From Streptomyces sp. MST-110588 (GTDB taxonomy: Bacteria > Actinomycetota > Actinomycetes > Streptomycetales > Streptomycetaceae), in contig NZ_CP074380.1 of the NCBI RefSeq assembly GCF_022695595.1, positions 4,748,501 to 4,812,500 on the forward strand: a DNA stretch of 64,000 nucleotides. The letters run 5' to 3'. The translations under genes and the position numbers were made by a program. Below, one piece after another: positions 61,105-64,000 of this stretch. Under the pieces are notes generated by a model that saw only the letters and a list, made by a program, of their open reading frames with translations, ran no database searches and was not told the DNA's origin. Numbering within the stretch: the first letter of the stretch is position 1; each line of letters begins with the position of its first letter.

Positions 61105-61602
61105 TCAGCTCGGGATGTTGTCGAAGGGGGCCGTCAACTGCCGTAGCAGCGCGGCGAGTTCACCGCGCTGCTGGGGGGACAGCTCGCTGAGGATCGCGCG
61201 TTCCTGCGCCAGCAGCCCGGCCAGTGACTCATCGGCCGCCTCGCGCCCGTCCGGTGTCAGCCGTACGAGGACGCCGCGCCGGTCGCTGGGGTCGGGCAGC
61301 CGCTCCACCAGCCCCTTCTTGGCGAGCCGGTCGATCCGGTTGGTCATCGTGCCGGAGGTGACCAGGGTCTGGGTCAGCAGTTGTCCGGGGGAGAGCTGGT
61401 AGGGGGCGCCGGCCCGGCGCAGTGCGGTCAGCACGTCGAATTCCCAGGGCTCCAGGCCCACCTCGGAGAAGGCGATGCGGCGGGCGCGGTCGAGGTGTCT
61501 GGCCAGCCTGCTGACGCGGCTGAGGACCTCAAGCGGTTCCACGTCGAGGTCCGGGCGCTCCCGGCGCCATGCTGCGACCAGTCGGTCGACCTCGTCCTCC
61601 AT
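61105..61602 (-). CDS. MarR-family transcriptional regulator
   Basis: 165 aa. Winged helix at about residues 45-110 (LSPGQLLTQTLVTSGTMTNR, then RLAKKGLVERLPDPSDRRGV with the wing Asp-Arg), flanked by dimerisation helices. ATG 61602 (MEDEVDRL) chosen; upstream codons run through the promoter. Divergent from a trans-aconitate methyltransferase gene over 143 bp containing a TTGA-TCAA dyad, so it probably represses that gene and itself. Confidence 0.92.
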   Translation of the reverse strand: MEDEVDRLVAAWRRERPDLDVEPLEVLSRVSRLARHLDRARRIAFSEVGLEPWEFDVLTALRRAGAPYQLSPGQLLTQTLVTSGTMTNRIDRLAKKGLVERLPDPSDRRGVLVRLTPDGREAADESLAGLLAQERAILSELSPQQRGELAALLRQLTAPFDNIPS

Positions 61603-61638
61603 ATCGATCAGTGTAGAGGGTCTGTCGATGTGAAGTCT

Positions 61639-61650
61639 CTTGACATCAAG
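61639..61650. promoter_or_regulatory. MarR operator candidate
   Basis: CTTGA-CA-TCAAG, an AT-rich dyad in the MarR/methyltransferase gap, overlapping a TTGACA -35-like hexamer (61640-61645). Confidence 0.65.
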
Positions 61651-61745
61651 ATATATTTGGACGGACCCTTGGGCATCGTCGGCGGGAGCTTCACGCTCAC
61701 ATGTGTTGGCACGTACCAGCCCTGTACCAGTGAAGGGGTTCGAAC

Positions 61746-62564
61746 ATGCACGTCGCACCAACCTGGGATCCACAGCAGTACCTGCGCCACGCCGGACACC
61801 GCACCCGCCCGTTCCACGACCTCCTCGCCCGCATACCGGAACTCCCCCGCCGCGGCCGTCCGGCCCGCATCGCCGACCTCGGCTGCGGCCCCGGCAACGT
61901 CACCGTCCAGCTCGCCGACCGCTGGCCCGAAGCCCGCATCACCGGCCTGGACAGCTCCGCCGAGATGCTGGAGGAGGCCAGGACCTACGCCGGGCCCACC
62001 CCGGGCGGCGGCCACCTCGACTTCGGCCTCGCCGACGCCGCGCACTGGCTGCCCGAGGAACCGTACGACCTGATCATCTCCAACGCGGCGCTCCAGTGGG
62101 TACCCAACCACGCGGACTCCTTCCCCGCCTGGATCCAGGCCCTCACCCCCGGCGGCACCCTCGCCTTCCAGGTCCCCGGCAACTTCACCGCCCCCAGCCA
62201 CGCCCTCCTGGGCGAGCTGTGCGACGAGCCCCAGTGGCGGCCCCGCCTGCGCGGACACGGCCGGCGCTTCGTCCACATCCTGGACCCGGCCGGCTACCTG
62301 GAACGGCTCACGTCCCTGGGCTGCGCGGTCGACGCCTGGGAGACCACCTACGTCCAGCTCCTCCAGGGCGAGGACCCCGTACTGGACTGGGTCAAGGGCA
62401 CGGCCCTGCGCCCCGTACTGACGGCCCTGGAGGGGGACCCGGCCGCCCGCGAGGAATTCCTCGACCAGTACCGGGACCTGCTGCGCAAGTCCTACCCACC
62501 GGGCCCGCACGGCACGGTCTTCCCCTTCCGCCGCATCTTCGTCGTCGCCCACAAGGAGTCATGA
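61746..62564 (+). CDS. tam: Trans-aconitate 2-methyltransferase
   Basis: 272 aa. Class I methyltransferase with SAM motif IADLGCGPGNVTVQLADRWP (about residues 42-61) and the Tam-specific stretch LIISNAALQWVPNH. Methylates trans-aconitate, a by-product that inhibits the citric acid cycle. Opens with MHVAPTWDPQQYLRHAGHRT, which matches the family start; the ATG at 61746 is preceded by GAAGGGG. Regulated, by inference, by the divergent MarR. A VOC gene follows 165 bp downstream. Confidence 0.9.
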   Translation: MHVAPTWDPQQYLRHAGHRTRPFHDLLARIPELPRRGRPARIADLGCGPGNVTVQLADRWPEARITGLDSSAEMLEEARTYAGPTPGGGHLDFGLADAAHWLPEEPYDLIISNAALQWVPNHADSFPAWIQALTPGGTLAFQVPGNFTAPSHALLGELCDEPQWRPRLRGHGRRFVHILDPAGYLERLTSLGCAVDAWETTYVQLLQGEDPVLDWVKGTALRPVLTALEGDPAAREEFLDQYRDLLRKSYPPGPHGTVFPFRRIFVVAHKES

Positions 62565-62722
62565 CCAGGCCCACGGGACGGCCGCCGGCCCGCACACGAA
62601 GAAGACCGGCCGCCGTCCCCGTACAGCTCCGGCTCCGGCCCCGGCCCCGTCCACGGCTGGGACACCCCGGCCCCACCCCACCCGGCACGCCCACCACCCC
62701 CCACATCCCCGACGAGAGGTGA
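62561..62722 (+). CDS. Possible small Arg/Pro-rich protein
   Basis: A 53-codon frame begins with an ATG overlapping the methyltransferase stop (ATGA) and ends just before the VOC gene. Composition is almost only Arg, Pro, Thr and Leu (RLRPRPRPRLGHPGP) and it may be spurious; the coupling overlap is the only positive sign. Confidence 0.25.
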   Translation: MTRPTGRPPARTRRRPAAVPVQLRLRPRPRPRLGHPGPTPPGTPTTPHIPDER

Positions 62723-62729
62723 CCAATCC

Positions 62730-63095
62730 ATGATCGCCGGCCTCGACCACGTCCAGCTCGCCGCGCCACCCGGCAGCGAGCCCGCCCTGCGGGCGTACTA
62801 CCGGGACCTTCTCGGCATGACGGAGGTCCCCAAGCCCCCGGCGCTCGCCGCCCGCGGCGGCTGCTGGTTCGAGGCCGGCACAGCCATGATCCACCTCGGC
62901 ATCACCCCCGGCTTCCACCCCGCCACCAAGGCCCACCCGGGCCTGCGCGTCACCGGCCTCACCACCCTCGCCCACCGCCTCACCACCGCGGGCGCCCCGG
63001 TCCACTGGGACGACCACCTCCCCGGCCACCGCCGCTTCTACTCCCACGACCCGGTCGGCAACCGCCTGGAATTCCTGGAGGCGACGGCGGGGTGA
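62730..63095 (+). CDS. VOC (glyoxalase/bleomycin resistance-like) protein
   Basis: 121 aa, one vicinal oxygen chelate unit pair: GLDHVQLAAPPGS with the first metal His, YYRDLLGMTEVPKP, and the end FYSHDPVGNRLEFLEA with the terminal Glu. Could be a dioxygenase, isomerase or binding protein. GAGAGG precedes the ATG by 7 nt. Likely in one operon with the methyltransferase. Its 3' end overlaps the convergent kinase gene by 58 bp. Confidence 0.88.
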   Translation: MIAGLDHVQLAAPPGSEPALRAYYRDLLGMTEVPKPPALAARGGCWFEAGTAMIHLGITPGFHPATKAHPGLRVTGLTTLAHRLTTAGAPVHWDDHLPGHRRFYSHDPVGNRLEFLEATAG

Positions 63096-63571
63096 GTCGA
63101 GGGTCGGGCAGGCGCACAGAACGCGGTCGTCGGCGGGCCCGATCCCACGGCCACCTCGCACCAAACAGCCACCCCTCGCACGTCCCCACGCCACCCCCAC
63201 CGCTCGGCGAGCGTCTGCACGATCCGCAGGCCCCGGCCGCCCTCGCTCTCGCTCTCGCGCGCGGGCACTGCGGGCGTGACCATCGCCACCGCGCCCTCAT
63301 CCACCACACTGATCACGGCCGTACGGTGCCCGGTGAGCCCCAGCACCACGACGATCTCCCGGCTGCCGCTGTGCTCCAGCGCGTTGGCGGCCAGCTCACC
63401 CGTGACGGACTCCAGCGTCTCGACGGCCTCGTCCGCCAGCGACCAGAAACGGGCCGTCTCCCGTACGTAACGCCGGGCGGCTCCGGCGGAGGCGAGATCG
63501 TCACCGGGCAGCGCGCACACCCCGAGCCAGCGGTGGGTCGCGAATCGGGATGTACGCGCGGGAAGGGCCAT
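63038..63571 (-). CDS. RsbW-like ATP-binding (anti-sigma factor type) protein
   Basis: 177 aa. GHKL ATPase fold: N-box VTGELAANALEHSGSREIVV, G1-like VVDEGAVAM and G2-like SEGGRGLRIVQTLAERWGW. Many streptomycete copies act as serine kinases for anti-anti-sigma factors or orphan regulators. ATG 63571 is picked because AAGGAG lies 5 nt upstream; longer readings exist. The last 35 residues are read antisense to the VOC gene and are probably not part of the fold. The next gene, an XRE regulator, is divergent, a pairing often seen with DUF397. Confidence 0.85.
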   Translation of the reverse strand: MALPARTSRFATHRWLGVCALPGDDLASAGAARRYVRETARFWSLADEAVETLESVTGELAANALEHSGSREIVVVLGLTGHRTAVISVVDEGAVAMVTPAVPARESESEGGRGLRIVQTLAERWGWRGDVRGVAVWCEVAVGSGPPTTAFCAPARPSTHPAVASRNSRRLPTGSWE

Positions 63572-63746
63572 GGACGCTCCTTGGAAGTCGGAGTCAGGCA
63601 ATGGCGTGAAGCGTTCCATGGGAATTCCGTGAAAGGCGGGACTCCTCCGGTAGTTCATCACTCCGAGTGACTTCACCGCCGGATCAACGCAGGCGCCACA
63701 CCGCCGTCCCTAGGCTGCCGACCGTCTGTAACAAGGGGGTTGAGTG

Positions 63747-64000
63747 ATGACAGCGACACAGACCGGCCCGACCGGACGCATGCAGATCGCCCGCGGACTG
63801 ATCTCCCTGCGTGAGCGGCAAGGGCTGACGCAGACAGAGGTCGCCGAGCGCGCGGGAGTCAGCAAGACGACGGTGAGCCGCTATGAGATGTGGCAGGATC
63901 GCGCGCGCATTCGCTGGGCCACGGTAAAGGCCATCGCCGACGCGTGCGAGGCGTCCCACGAGGAGCGCGATGCGCTGGTGCGGGTGGCCAGGTCGCAGTT
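63747..64000 (+). CDS. XRE-family transcriptional regulator (3' end outside window)
   Basis: First 84 codons only. Helix-turn-helix at about residues 14-45: ARGLISLRERQGLTQTEVAE, then RAGVSKTTVSRYEMWQDR. The following residues (HEERDALVRVARSQ) match the start of the linker to a DUF5753 domain. AAGGGGG lies upstream of ATG 63747; GTG 63744 is possible. Probably a full-length relative of the remnant at 33962. Confidence 0.85.
   Translation, partial: MTATQTGPTGRMQIARGLISLRERQGLTQTEVAERAGVSKTTVSRYEMWQDRARIRWATVKAIADACEASHEERDALVRVARSQ

Overview
The window is a typical Streptomyces (or close Kitasatospora/Streptacidiphilus) chromosome segment. GC is very high with strong third-position GC bias, GTG and TTG starts are common, and genes are often coupled by ATGA/GTGA overlaps. 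The gene content is also streptomycete: gal operon, rpfB-ksgA-ispE, Pmt, tricorn protease, MerR/TetR/LuxR regulators, DUF397 with XRE partners. About 50 protein genes can be supported. No rRNA, tRNA, CRISPR array, transposase or phage gene was seen.

Left third (1-30 kb), mostly accessory. A three-enzyme N-glycan degradation block (GH5, secreted GH85 endoglycosidase, GH38 alpha-mannosidase; 1-6795) ends at a strong bidirectional hairpin. A minus-strand group follows: an orphan membrane protein, a macrolide-type glycosyltransferase coupled to a TipAL-like MerR regulator behind a tipA-like promoter, then a GntR/ABC-2 efflux set (8.9-14 kb). After GNAT and exonuclease III comes a second ABC-2 transporter with TTA codons, and a frameshifted MerR gene divergent from a monooxygenase-hydrolase-SDR operon (18.3-22 kb). 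Next are a membrane-anchored XRE-lectin protein convergent with a tricorn protease gene (22-27.4 kb), a TetR gene with a perfect palindrome, and a frameshifted quinone oxidoreductase divergent from a second TetR (27.7-30.4 kb).

Middle (30.7-50 kb), mostly conserved core. It holds a cobalt/nickel ECF transporter in which CbiM, CbiN and CbiQ modules form one reading frame, plus CbiO. A 1.9-kb island bounded by imperfect 23-bp direct repeats carries the wreck of a graspetide (ATP-grasp RiPP) cluster. Then come a serine hydrolase, an EamA exporter, a class B PBP, Pmt divergent from rsmI, tatD, a frameshifted rpfB, ksgA, ispE and an ABC-F ATPase.

Right part (50-64 kb). An atypical TTA-containing LuxR regulator, a sodium/solute symporter divergent from galT-galE-galK, a second LuxR regulator, a GH42 beta-galactosidase with an SDR, a MarR regulator divergent from a trans-aconitate methyltransferase and a VOC protein, an RsbW-like kinase, and an XRE gene cut by the window end.

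Three threads run through the window. (1) Tandem repeats in multiples of three bases have expanded inside tails and linkers of many proteins. (2) Three genes are each broken by one missing base in a G/C homopolymer, which looks more like assembly error than decay. (3) One genuine gene wreck stands out: the graspetide maturase and its XRE neighbour share a single deletion junction near 34240.
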